A stretch of 64,000 nt of DNA, from contig JACKER010000030.1 of assembly GCA_020632925.1 (NCBI GenBank), forward strand, positions 1 through 64,000. Direction: 5' to 3'. Below, in pieces: positions 34,327 to 42,355 of this stretch. Within the stretch, counting starts at the first letter, position 1. Each line of letters starts with the position of its first letter. The stretch is from Alphaproteobacteria bacterium. GTDB taxonomy: Bacteria > Myxococcota_A > UBA796 > GCA-2862545. The notes under the pieces are model-generated. The model ran no database searches and was not told the DNA's origin. It saw only the letters and a list, made by a program, of their open reading frames with translations. The position numbers and the translations under genes were made by a program.

Positions 34327-35340
34327 ATGGCGACGGACCTGCGTGTGGCGGTGGTGGGTGCCACCGGCGCGCTCGGTGGCGAGATCGTGAAGGTGCTGGA
34401 CGCCGTGCGTTGGCGTCCGTCGGGGATCCTGCCCCTGGCGCGACCGACGACCTCCACCACCCACGTCGAGTACGGCGGTGAGAGCCTGCCGGTCGACGAT
34501 CTCGACGCCGACGCGCTCGAGGACGCGGACGCGGTGTTGGTGGCGGTGCCACCCTCGGCCGCGGGACCGGCCGTCGAGGCCGCCGTGAGGCTGGGGCTCC
34601 CCGTCGTGGACGCCTCGGGGGCTTCCGCCTCCGATCCCCAGATCCCGCTCGTCGTGCCGTGGGTGAACCCCGAAGCGCTCCAGGAGGTCCCCCAGCTCGC
34701 GGTCGCCATCCCCGACGCGGCGGCGACGCTGCTGGCCTCGGTGCTGGGTCCGCTGCGTCGCGCCGGCGTCGACGGAGAGCTGACGGCGACGGTGTTCGTA
34801 CCGGCGTCCACCGAGGGACGCGCCGGGATCGAGGAGCTCTCCCGCCAGGTGGTGGCGTTGTTCAACAGCCAGACGCCACCGCGCAAGGTGTTCCGCGAGG
34901 GGCTCGCCTTCGACCTGCTGCCCGCGCTCGGGACGGTGGGGGAGTCGGGGTGGACCGACCGCGAGCGCGCCGTGTCCGAGCAGGTCGCGCGGTTGGTCGG
35001 CGGCGGTGCCTGCGACGCGACGCTGGTCGGGGTGCCCGTTTTCTCCGGGATCAGCGCCGAGATCGTCGTGCGCACGGCCCGTCCGGTGCCCCTCGAGCTG
35101 GCGCAGCGCATCCTCGGCGACGGGGGCGCGCGTCTGCCCGAGGCCGCGGGTCCCCGCTACCTGCCACGCCCTCGTCGGGTGGAGGGCCATCCTTTCGCGC
35201 ACGTCGGCCGGATCCGGCACGGCGCGGAGGGACGCTCGCTGCACGTGTGGGCGTCGATGGACAACCTCCGGACCACGGCCACGGCGGTGGTCGCGGCGGC
35301 AGGCACGCTCCTGCGCGCCGGTGCCCACGGCGAGGCGTGA
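34327..35340 (+). CDS. usg: aspartate-semialdehyde dehydrogenase-like protein, Usg-1 type
   Basis: A 337-residue member of the aspartate-semialdehyde dehydrogenase fold. The NADP-binding start reads VAVVGATGALGGEIVKVL. In true Asd enzymes the catalytic Cys sits in PNCaT; here the corresponding strand reads VAIPDAAATLLASVLGPL with Ala in its place, just as E. coli Usg-1 has PDS, and the later LNGIP-like and LAFDLLPAL motifs also follow Usg-1. So it is probably non-catalytic as a dehydrogenase. ATG 34327 has GGAGG 6 bases upstream. In E. coli usg is followed by truA; here the fusion gene lies between. Confidence 0.82.
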   Translation: MATDLRVAVVGATGALGGEIVKVLDAVRWRPSGILPLARPTTSTTHVEYGGESLPVDDLDADALEDADAVLVAVPPSAAGPAVEAAVRLGLPVVDASGASASDPQIPLVVPWVNPEALQEVPQLAVAIPDAAATLLASVLGPLRRAGVDGELTATVFVPASTEGRAGIEELSRQVVALFNSQTPPRKVFREGLAFDLLPALGTVGESGWTDRERAVSEQVARLVGGGACDATLVGVPVFSGISAEIVVRTARPVPLELAQRILGDGGARLPEAAGPRYLPRPRRVEGHPFAHVGRIRHGAEGRSLHVWASMDNLRTTATAVVAAAGTLLRAGAHGEA

Positions 35341-35475
35341 CAGCTTGTCCCACGTTCGAGCGTGCCCTGTGCGCGGCGTTGACATCTTGTCGGACGTCGG
35401 CCCCGAAACGGGCCCTCGACACGTTCGGGCGGGCTGGCACACAGGTTGCTACGTTGTGGCGGTCCGGGAGTGTTC
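35341..35475. promoter_or_regulatory. intergenic region before the fusion gene
   Basis: This 135-base gap has a TTGACA at 35379-35384, but no convincing -10 box 16-18 bases downstream. A hairpin GGCCC/GGGCC with a short A loop lies at 35399-35414. CACGTTCG occurs at 35351-35358 and again at 35420-35427, and CTTGTC at 35344 and 35386, which could be operator-like repeats. The ribosome binding site GGGAG (35466-35470) is 5 bases before ATG 35476. Confidence 0.35.
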
Positions 35476-37980
35476 ATGATCGTCGGCTGGCTCGCCATCG
35501 CCGCGCACGCGGATCCACCCAACCGCACGGTCCGCCTCTGGATGGTGGGCGATCGGACAGGTGGGTACGTCGAGCGCATCGCCGTCTCCGACGACGGTGA
35601 GGTGGTGACGGGCCGGACGCGTGCCGACGGCAAGGCGTTCCTGTTCGACCCCGTGGGTTGGGGGATGCACGACTTCGCCGGCGGAGCGTGCCAGGCGGAG
35701 GGCGTCGCTCCCATCTCCGTCTCCGGCGCCGACTGGACCCACGAGGTCTGGATCGCGTGCGGCAACGGCACCGTCATCGCGTACACGTGGGACGGCAAGA
35801 CCGTCTCCCGCATGACGGACTCCGAGGGCAACGACCTGACGGTCGACGTGGACACGGCGCTGGACGGCATCTGGTGGTACGACGGCCTGATGTACGCGGC
35901 CAACGCGCCGTCCGGGGAGCTCGGCACCCTGCACGCGCTGGACGTGTTCGCGAGCAACGGTGTGCAGCTGGATGGTGCGATCAGCGGGGGCTCGGCGTAT
36001 CCGTCGTCCATCGCGAACGCCGGCTTTCTCGAGGGTGCCGTGGTCGACGGCTTCCTCATCATCTCGCACGGCGGCCAGAACATGAGCCGCACGCAGCTGG
36101 GCATCAGCGGCGGGAGCTCCGTCCCCAACACGTTCTCGACCGCATTCCACTGCAACGACATGGCGCCCTCGCCCGTGGGCGGTGTCTATTGCGTGGACAA
36201 CCTCGGTTCGATCGCGCTGTACAACCCCGCGAGCAACGTTCTGTCGCCGCTGCCGCTCGGTGTGATCGACGAACCGCGCGCCGTGTGCGCGAACCCGGAC
36301 TTGTCGGACGGATGGCTCGCCGTCACCGGGAACCAGGTGAAGGTCTGGCAGATGGGGACCGACGGGACGATCGACGCCGCCAACGGCCCGTACTTCGAGA
36401 GCCCACCGGACGCGGACAACCCGATCTCGGACATGGCGACCTCCGACGGGTACATCTGGGGCGGCGGCATCGCCGGCAACCTGCACATCGTCACCGCGCG
36501 CCCGTGGGCGTACCCGGGTCAGACCAACATCACGCCCGCGACGGGGTCGACGGGGACGGCCTTCCTGGTGACCTCGGTCTTCGATCAGGACGTGGAGGTC
36601 GAGGTCTACCTGAACTCGGATCGCTTCGGGAACGGTGGATACCTCCTCGACACGGGCACCAGCATCGCGGACGAGGGCTCCGGCTCCGTCCTCGAGGTGG
36701 ACGGGCGCTACGTCGAGGGCGACAACCAGATCTACGTGATCGGGACCAACGCCGCCGGGCTGACCGGCCATGCGCTCGCCACCATCACCGTGGACAACCC
36801 GCCGCAGCCGCCCGAGCTCGGCGCGGGCGCGGTCACCTTCGACGACGGCGCCCTGATCCTGACCTTCGACGGCATCTCCGACGCCGATCTGCAGGGCTAC
36901 GAGATCTGGGTGGCGACCCATCCGTTCTCGGACGCCGACTACCCCGAACGGGGCGGTCCGGAGTTCGACGGGACGACGAGCCTGAAGACCCCGATCAAGC
37001 TGGGGGCTTCGCCCTCCGAGCGGATCACCCGACGGATCGCTCCGTTGGAGAACGACGTGACGTACTACATTGGCGTGCGCGCCAGAGACGCGACTGGGAA
37101 GGAGGGCCCGATGAGCAGGGTGGTGCAGGGGACGCCGAGGCCGGTGTACACGGCGGCCGAGCTGGCGGGCGACCCTGGTGGGACCCCGTGCTCCACCGGT
37201 CCTCGCGGGTCGATGCTCGGGGCTGCGGCCGTCGGCCTGGTGGCGCTGGCCCGACGTCGGCGCCGGACCCTCGCGGCGGTGGCGACCACGGCGCTGTTCG
37301 TCGGCCTGGGGGCGGACGCGAACGCAGCGGACCGCAAGGACGATCCGTGGTGGCGTCAGGACACCACACCTGCCCACGCGGACTTCGAGGTGCGGTACGG
37401 CGTGATCAACGTCGGCGACCAGTACATCGACACGGTGTACGACAGGAACGCGCACAACATCCTGATGATGGAGTTCGGCCCCCAGTTCTTCCGGTACGCC
37501 GAGCTGGACTTCGGCTTCGGCTTCTTCCAGGAGCTGTCGACGGCGGTGGCCACGTCGGGGACGGGCACGCAGTCGTCCGGGAAGCGCACGATGCTCACGT
37601 GGTACCCGTTGGCGCTCGACGCCTCGCTCCGCGGGCACTTCGTGGACGAGCAGCCCGTCGTCCCCGTCCTCCGCTACGGCTGGGACTACGTGATCTGGAA
37701 CGAGAAGGCGGACGACGGCTTCGGCGGGAAGGACACGACCGCTGGCGGCAAGTTCGGGACGCACTACGCGATCGCCGCGAACATCCTCCTGGACCTGTTC
37801 CAGCCGGGTCGCGCCAGCTTCCTCGAGGCCCAGACCGGCATCAACGACTCCTGGCTGACGCTCGAGTGGCGCCGGCAGCACATCGACGCCCGCAACGCGC
37901 CCTGGAGCGGCGAGGACCTGTCGAACACCATGAACTTCGGTGGCGACTCGTTCTCCGTGGGGCTCAAGCTCGACTGGTGA
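35476..37980 (+). CDS. fusion of MYXO-CTERM-like surface protein with outer-membrane beta-barrel (MXAN_2561/2562-like)
   Basis: One open frame of 834 residues with two complete secreted proteins in series. Signal peptide MIVGWLAIAAHA, then a beta-rich repeat region (20-430, possible propeller), a fibronectin-III-like domain (about 442-560), and a MYXO-CTERM-like tail with Cys572 before TGPRG, a hydrophobic stretch and Arg593-597. Without a stop, the frame goes on into a second hydrophobic stretch ending in A-N-A617, like a signal-peptide cut, and a beta-rich barrel of about 217 residues ending in Trp. In Myxococcus two separate neighbours (MXAN_2561 anchored protein, MXAN_2562 barrel) have these features as I recall. 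It overlaps truA in GTGA. Confidence 0.8.
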   Translation: MIVGWLAIAAHADPPNRTVRLWMVGDRTGGYVERIAVSDDGEVVTGRTRADGKAFLFDPVGWGMHDFAGGACQAEGVAPISVSGADWTHEVWIACGNGTVIAYTWDGKTVSRMTDSEGNDLTVDVDTALDGIWWYDGLMYAANAPSGELGTLHALDVFASNGVQLDGAISGGSAYPSSIANAGFLEGAVVDGFLIISHGGQNMSRTQLGISGGSSVPNTFSTAFHCNDMAPSPVGGVYCVDNLGSIALYNPASNVLSPLPLGVIDEPRAVCANPDLSDGWLAVTGNQVKVWQMGTDGTIDAANGPYFESPPDADNPISDMATSDGYIWGGGIAGNLHIVTARPWAYPGQTNITPATGSTGTAFLVTSVFDQDVEVEVYLNSDRFGNGGYLLDTGTSIADEGSGSVLEVDGRYVEGDNQIYVIGTNAAGLTGHALATITVDNPPQPPELGAGAVTFDDGALILTFDGISDADLQGYEIWVATHPFSDADYPERGGPEFDGTTSLKTPIKLGASPSERITRRIAPLENDVTYYIGVRARDATGKEGPMSRVVQGTPRPVYTAAELAGDPGGTPCSTGPRGSMLGAAAVGLVALARRRRRTLAAVATTALFVGLGADANAADRKDDPWWRQDTTPAHADFEVRYGVINVGDQYIDTVYDRNAHNILMMEFGPQFFRYAELDFGFGFFQELSTAVATSGTGTQSSGKRTMLTWYPLALDASLRGHFVDEQPVVPVLRYGWDYVIWNEKADDGFGGKDTTAGGKFGTHYAIAANILLDLFQPGRASFLEAQTGINDSWLTLEWRRQHIDARNAPWSGEDLSNTMNFGGDSFSVGLKLDW

Positions 37981-38723
37981 CCCGGTTCCGCGTCGACCTG
38001 GAGTACGACGGCGCCCCGTACGCCGGCTGGCAGCTGCAGCCGAACGCCCGGACCGTGCAGGCCGAGGTGGAGGATGCGCTGCAGCGACTGCTGGGGCACC
38101 ACGCGCGCGTGTACGCCGCGGGTCGGACGGACACGGGCGTCCACGCCCGACAGCAGGTCGTGGTCTTCGACACCGACGTGAGCCGCACGGAGAAGGCGGT
38201 CCGCGACGGCCTCAACGCGCACCTGCCGTCCGAGGTCGCCTGCGTCGCCGCCCGGGTGGTGCCCGACGACTTCGATCCCCGCCGCGCCCCGCACACGAAG
38301 ACCTACCGGTACGCCTGGCTCGTGCGGCCTTCGCGCTCGCCGCTCCGCCGGGGACGGTGTTGGCACGTTCGGCGCCCGCTGGACGTGGAGGCGATGGCGT
38401 CGGCGGTCGCGCACGTCGCGGGGACGCACGACTTCTCCAGCTTCCGGGCCGAGGGGTGCACCGCCAACCACCCGGTCCGCACGGTCGAGGGCGCGTCGGT
38501 GCGCGCGGTCGAGGACGAGGTGTGGCTGGACATCCACGGCACGGGCTTCCTGCGCCACATGGTGCGCATCCTGGCGGGCACGCTCCAAGTGGTGGGCACC
38601 GGACGCAAGCCACCGGAGTGGCTCGCGGAGGTCGTGGCCGCGCGTCGACGGGAAGCGGCCGGATCGACCGCCCCCGCCGAGGGGCTCACGCTGATGCGGA
38701 TCGCCTACGACCCCGAGCCCTGA
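37977..38723 (+). CDS. truA: tRNA pseudouridine(38-40) synthase TruA
   Basis: TruA makes pseudouridine at positions 38-40 of the anticodon arm. 248 residues. The catalytic Asp52 is in GRTDTGVHA; other signatures are YDGAPYAGWQLQ, FDPRRAPHTKTYRY, GTHDFSSFRAEGC and GTGFLRHMVRILAGTL. The GTG start overlaps the fusion-gene stop in GTGA. Gene order usg then truA with the fusion between resembles the E. coli usg-truA pair. It ends 29 bases before the stop of the convergent FYDLN gene. Confidence 0.95.
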   Translation: MTRFRVDLEYDGAPYAGWQLQPNARTVQAEVEDALQRLLGHHARVYAAGRTDTGVHARQQVVVFDTDVSRTEKAVRDGLNAHLPSEVACVAARVVPDDFDPRRAPHTKTYRYAWLVRPSRSPLRRGRCWHVRRPLDVEAMASAVAHVAGTHDFSSFRAEGCTANHPVRTVEGASVRAVEDEVWLDIHGTGFLRHMVRILAGTLQVVGTGRKPPEWLAEVVAARRREAAGSTAPAEGLTLMRIAYDPEP

Positions 38724-38752
38724 CGAACGGGCGGAGTCGCGGCGGACCCACA

Positions 38753-39076
<324 letters not shown>

Positions 39077-39196
39077 CTCGCTCCTCCGGGGACCTGCCCA
39101 CGTACCACCGGGCACGCCGTCGTCAACCCCCCTGCTGGCGTCGCCGCGTGACGGCGGCTATCAGGGCCGGGCATGTTCGCAGGTCGGAGGAAAGCG

Positions 39197-40681
39197 ATGA
39201 GGCTGCGCTGGTTGCCGCTCGTCATGCTCGGGTGCTCGAGTGAGCCCGAGCCGATCGACTACACCGTCGACATCCGCGTCGACAGGGCCGACCCGGCGCG
39301 CGACCCCGACAGCTTCGGGACGCAGATGTGCGTCACCGCCGACGGCACGGTCTACGTGATGTGGCTGGACGACCGCGAGGACATCGGCTCCGAGGAGTAC
39401 GACATCTACCTGAACCGCTCGGTGAACCGCGGCGGGGAAGGGGAGGCGCCCACCGACGACGCCTGGCTGCCGGCCGCCGTGAAGGTGAACCAGGGCGACG
39501 GGCGCGTGTTCGACCCGAACCTCTACTGCAACGAGACCGGGGTCTACGTGGTGTGGGAGGACGATCGCGACGGTCTCCTCAAGAACCACCAGATCTACTT
39601 CAACAAGAGCGACGACAAGGGCGAGACCTTCCTCGCCGAGGACATCCTGCTGGAGATCGATCCGGACGGGATGTCGATGTCGCTCGGGCCCAAGATCACC
39701 GGCGACGGCAAGGACCTGTACGTCACCTGGTACGACAACCTCAACGGCGCGTACGACATCCTGATGTCGAGCTCGGGGGACGGCGGCGAGAGCTGGCGCG
39801 ATCCGGTCCGCGTGGACTCCGATCAGCCGGGCTCGGCGTACTCCGCCCGCCCCGAGATCGCGATCTCCGACAACACCCAGGACATCTGGATCACCTGGGA
39901 GGACTCGCGGGACGGCAAGGCCGACATCTACTTCGCGCGGTCGGACTCCGGCGGCACCACGTTCAAGGACGACGATCGGCTCGACGGCGGTGACGACAAG
40001 GGCTCGGCCGACTCCTTCGAGCCCGAGCTGTGCACCGACGGCCAGGCGAACGTCTATGTCGTGTGGCACGACGCCCGCTCCGGTCAGTTCCGCGACGTGT
40101 TCATGAACTACTCCGCGAACAAGGGCGCGAACTGGCTGACCAACGCGGTCCGCCTCGACAACGATGCCCCGGGCTTCGCGAACTCGTTGTTCCCGAAGTG
40201 CCTCGCGGACGGCACCGAGGCGCACGTGATCTGGCAGGACAACCGCGCCGGGAACTACGACGTGTTCTACCGCAACCTCAAGGACGGCATCCCGGGCGAC
40301 GAGCTCCGGGCCGACCTCGGGACCCCGGAGGGCTTCTCGAACTCGCTCGAGGCCCAGATCGCCCGGACCGACGACAAGCTGATCGTCGCCTGGGAGGACG
40401 GCCGGGCGGATGCGGGTGAGGACGGATACGACGACCTCTACTACAACCTGGCCGACATCTTCTCGCCGGACGACTGGCGGGGCGAGGACGACGGCGACCT
40501 GCGGATCGACTCGATGTACGACGGCCAGTCGTACAAGGTGGACCTGCAGATCGCGGTGCTCGGAGGCCAGATCTACGCGGCCTGGACCGACGGCCGCAAC
40601 GGGAACTCCGACATCTTCTTCCAGCGCCTGACGATCGGCGAGGCCGCCAAGCCCCCGCCGCTCGAGGAAGGCGGACAGTAG
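39197..40681 (+). CDS. repeat-containing lipoprotein (WxDxRxG repeats)
   Basis: A 494-residue lipoprotein with lipobox VMLGC. The mature part holds eight units of about 50 residues, each with a strand ending in W-x-D-x-R (or N)-x-G followed by an aromatic-rich DIYF-type strand, at 39360-40610. Such units form beta-propeller blades of the sialidase/BNR type. The protein is rich in Asp/Glu and could bind calcium or a polysaccharide; no catalytic triad is visible. ATG 39197 has GGAGG 6 bases upstream. Promoter not clear. It precedes the ribosomal operon, which has its own promoter. Confidence 0.8.
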   Translation: MRLRWLPLVMLGCSSEPEPIDYTVDIRVDRADPARDPDSFGTQMCVTADGTVYVMWLDDREDIGSEEYDIYLNRSVNRGGEGEAPTDDAWLPAAVKVNQGDGRVFDPNLYCNETGVYVVWEDDRDGLLKNHQIYFNKSDDKGETFLAEDILLEIDPDGMSMSLGPKITGDGKDLYVTWYDNLNGAYDILMSSSGDGGESWRDPVRVDSDQPGSAYSARPEIAISDNTQDIWITWEDSRDGKADIYFARSDSGGTTFKDDDRLDGGDDKGSADSFEPELCTDGQANVYVVWHDARSGQFRDVFMNYSANKGANWLTNAVRLDNDAPGFANSLFPKCLADGTEAHVIWQDNRAGNYDVFYRNLKDGIPGDELRADLGTPEGFSNSLEAQIARTDDKLIVAWEDGRADAGEDGYDDLYYNLADIFSPDDWRGEDDGDLRIDSMYDGQSYKVDLQIAVLGGQIYAAWTDGRNGNSDIFFQRLTIGEAAKPPPLEEGGQ

Positions 40682-40731
40682 CTTCCCCGCCGGGTCCGGC
40701 CGCGACGAGCGGTCCGCGCCTCCGGCACACG

Positions 40732-40760
40732 TTGACACCCCCCGGAGCGCCCGATAGACA
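40732..40760 (+). promoter_or_regulatory. sigma-70 type promoter of rplM-rpsI
   Basis: TTGACA at 40732-40737 and TAGACA at 40755-40760, separated by 17 bases. Transcription should start near 40767, about 22 bases before ATG 40789. The -35 box is perfect; the -10 box matches 3 of 6. The position just before a ribosomal protein operon supports it. Confidence 0.65.
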
Positions 40761-40788
40761 CCGGGGGTTTCCGACCTCTGAGAGAACG

Positions 40789-41223
40789 ATGGGCACCTAT
40801 TCTGCCAAGCCTGGCGAGATCGATCGCAACTGGTTCGTCGTCGATGCGTCCGAGTTCGAGCTCGGCCGCCTCGCCACCCGCGTCGCCATGGTGCTTCGCG
40901 GGAAGCACAAGCCGACCTTCACCCCGCACGTGGACACCGGCGACTTCGTCGTCGTCGTGAACGCGTGCCAGGTGAACCTGACCGGTCGCAAGATCGAGTC
41001 CAAGAAGTACCACCGGTACTCCGGTCATCCGGGCGGGCTCAAGTCCCGCTCTGCTCGCGACGTCCGCGCGGACGATCCCGAGCGCATGATCCGGGAGGCC
41101 GTCGAGGGGATGCTGCCGAAGAACCGGCTGTCCCGTCGTCTCATCACGAAGCTGAAGGTGTACGGCGGCGCGGACCACCCGCACACCGCCCAGAAGCCCC
41201 AGCCGCTCCCGAAGGTGTTCTGA
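40789..41223 (+). CDS. rplM: 50S ribosomal protein L13
   Basis: L13, an early-assembly 50S protein. 144 residues with the signatures NWFVVDASEFELGRLATRVA, LRGKHKPTFTPHVDTGD, KKYHRYSGHPGGLK and MLPKNRLSRRLITKLKVYGGADHPH. ATG 40789 follows a short leader from the promoter at 40732. It is 2 bases before rpsI, and the two are always paired in bacteria. Confidence 0.97.
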   Translation: MGTYSAKPGEIDRNWFVVDASEFELGRLATRVAMVLRGKHKPTFTPHVDTGDFVVVVNACQVNLTGRKIESKKYHRYSGHPGGLKSRSARDVRADDPERMIREAVEGMLPKNRLSRRLITKLKVYGGADHPHTAQKPQPLPKVF

Positions 41224-41225
41224 CC

Positions 41226-41624
41226 ATGGCCAAGCAGACGACCCAGTACTACGGCACCGGCCGTCGCAAGACGTCGACCGCGCGCGTGTTCCTCCGCCCG
41301 GGGAACGGCACCGTGACGGTGAACGACAAGCCGCTGGACATCTACCTCCCCCGCCCGACGCTGGTGATGGACCTGTCGCAGCCGCTCGTCCTCACGGACA
41401 ATGTGAAGTCGCTCGACGCGCACATCACGGTCCGCGGTGGCGGCATGGCCGGCCAGGCCGGTGCCATCCGCCTCGGCATCGCGCGCGCGCTGCTGCACCT
41501 CAACCCCGAGTACCGCGCGGTCCTGAAGAAGGCCGGGCTGCTCACCCGCGACGCCCGCGAGGTCGAGCGGAAGAAGTACGGCCGCGCCGGCGCGCGTCGT
41601 CGCTTCCAGTTCTCGAAGCGCTGA
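41226..41624 (+). CDS. rpsI: 30S ribosomal protein S9
   Basis: S9, whose C-terminal tail reaches the P-site tRNA. 132 residues, with YYGTGRRKTSTARVFLRPG at the start, RGGGMAGQAGAIRLGIARAL in the middle and the basic tail KKYGRAGARRRFQFSKR at the end. ATG 41226 starts 2 bases after the rplM stop, so the two are coupled. The next gene kdsB begins 9 bases later on a TTG. Confidence 0.97.
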   Translation: MAKQTTQYYGTGRRKTSTARVFLRPGNGTVTVNDKPLDIYLPRPTLVMDLSQPLVLTDNVKSLDAHITVRGGGMAGQAGAIRLGIARALLHLNPEYRAVLKKAGLLTRDAREVERKKYGRAGARRRFQFSKR

Positions 41625-41633
41625 GGTCGCCGC

Positions 41634-42332
41634 TTGCGTGGGGTGTGGGCGATCGTGCCCGCGCGCCTCGCGAGCACCCGGCTCCCGAACAAGGTGCTGG
41701 CCGATCTGCACGGACGCCCCCTGGTGTGGCACGTGTGGGATCGCGCCGCCCGGTCGGGAGCCTTCGACAGGGTCCTCGTCGCCACCGACCACCCGTCGGT
41801 GGAGGCGGCCCTCGGCCCGCTCGGGGTCGACGTCGTGCTGACGGATCCCGCGCCCAACGGGACCGCTCGGGTGGCGAGCGTGGCCCCGCGGGACGTGGCG
41901 GTGGTCAACGTCCAGGGCGACCAGCCCCACGTGGACCCCCAGCACCTCGCGCTGCTCGCGGCGTCGCTGGCGCCCCGCGAGGTCCGCACGCTGGCCGCTC
42001 CGCTCGCGCTCGCCGATCTCCACGATCCCGCGCGGGTGAAGGTCTCCGCGGATCTCGCGGACTTCTCGCGTCGGCCCTTCCCTGGGGCACCCCCGCGTGT
42101 CCACGTGGGGATCTACGGCTTCGGGCCCGGGCTCGTCCATCGGTGCGCGGCATCGCCGTCCTCCGATCGCTCCCGGCGCGAGGATCTCGAGCAGCTGACG
42201 TGGATCGACGCCGGCATCCCCGTCCGCGCGATCGTCGTGGATCGCGCCGCGACCTCGGTGGACACGGCGTCGGACCTGGACCGCGCTCGGCGCGGCGACC
42301 CCGGGGGCGCGAGCGGGGAGGGGACGGGTTAA
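41634..42332 (+). CDS. kdsB: 3-deoxy-manno-octulosonate cytidylyltransferase (KdsB-like)
   Basis: KdsB activates Kdo with CTP for the lipopolysaccharide core. 232 residues, a little short of E. coli (248). The nucleotide-binding start VPARLASTRLPNKVLADLHG, VVNVQGDQP, VLVATDHPSVEAALG and HVGIYGFG fit the family. The assigned start is a TTG at 41634 with GAGG 7 bases upstream; a GTG at 41643 is an alternative. The C-terminus has VDTASDLDRAR, as in KdsB. It lies between rpsI and pyrG, and CTP synthase next door supplies its substrate. Confidence 0.88.
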   Translation: MRGVWAIVPARLASTRLPNKVLADLHGRPLVWHVWDRAARSGAFDRVLVATDHPSVEAALGPLGVDVVLTDPAPNGTARVASVAPRDVAVVNVQGDQPHVDPQHLALLAASLAPREVRTLAAPLALADLHDPARVKVSADLADFSRRPFPGAPPRVHVGIYGFGPGLVHRCAASPSSDRSRREDLEQLTWIDAGIPVRAIVVDRAATSVDTASDLDRARRGDPGGASGEGTG

Positions 42333-42355
42333 CGGCGCGCGCGGAGGGTACGAAC

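Noticed and set aside
35379..35384. TTGACA as promoter of the fusion gene
   Set aside because: No acceptable -10 box at 16-18 bases.
37240..37980. Separate beta-barrel gene starting at the internal GTG
   Set aside because: The frame is continuous with the upstream protein and no Shine-Dalgarno site precedes this GTG, so I keep one fused gene, with internal initiation as an alternative.
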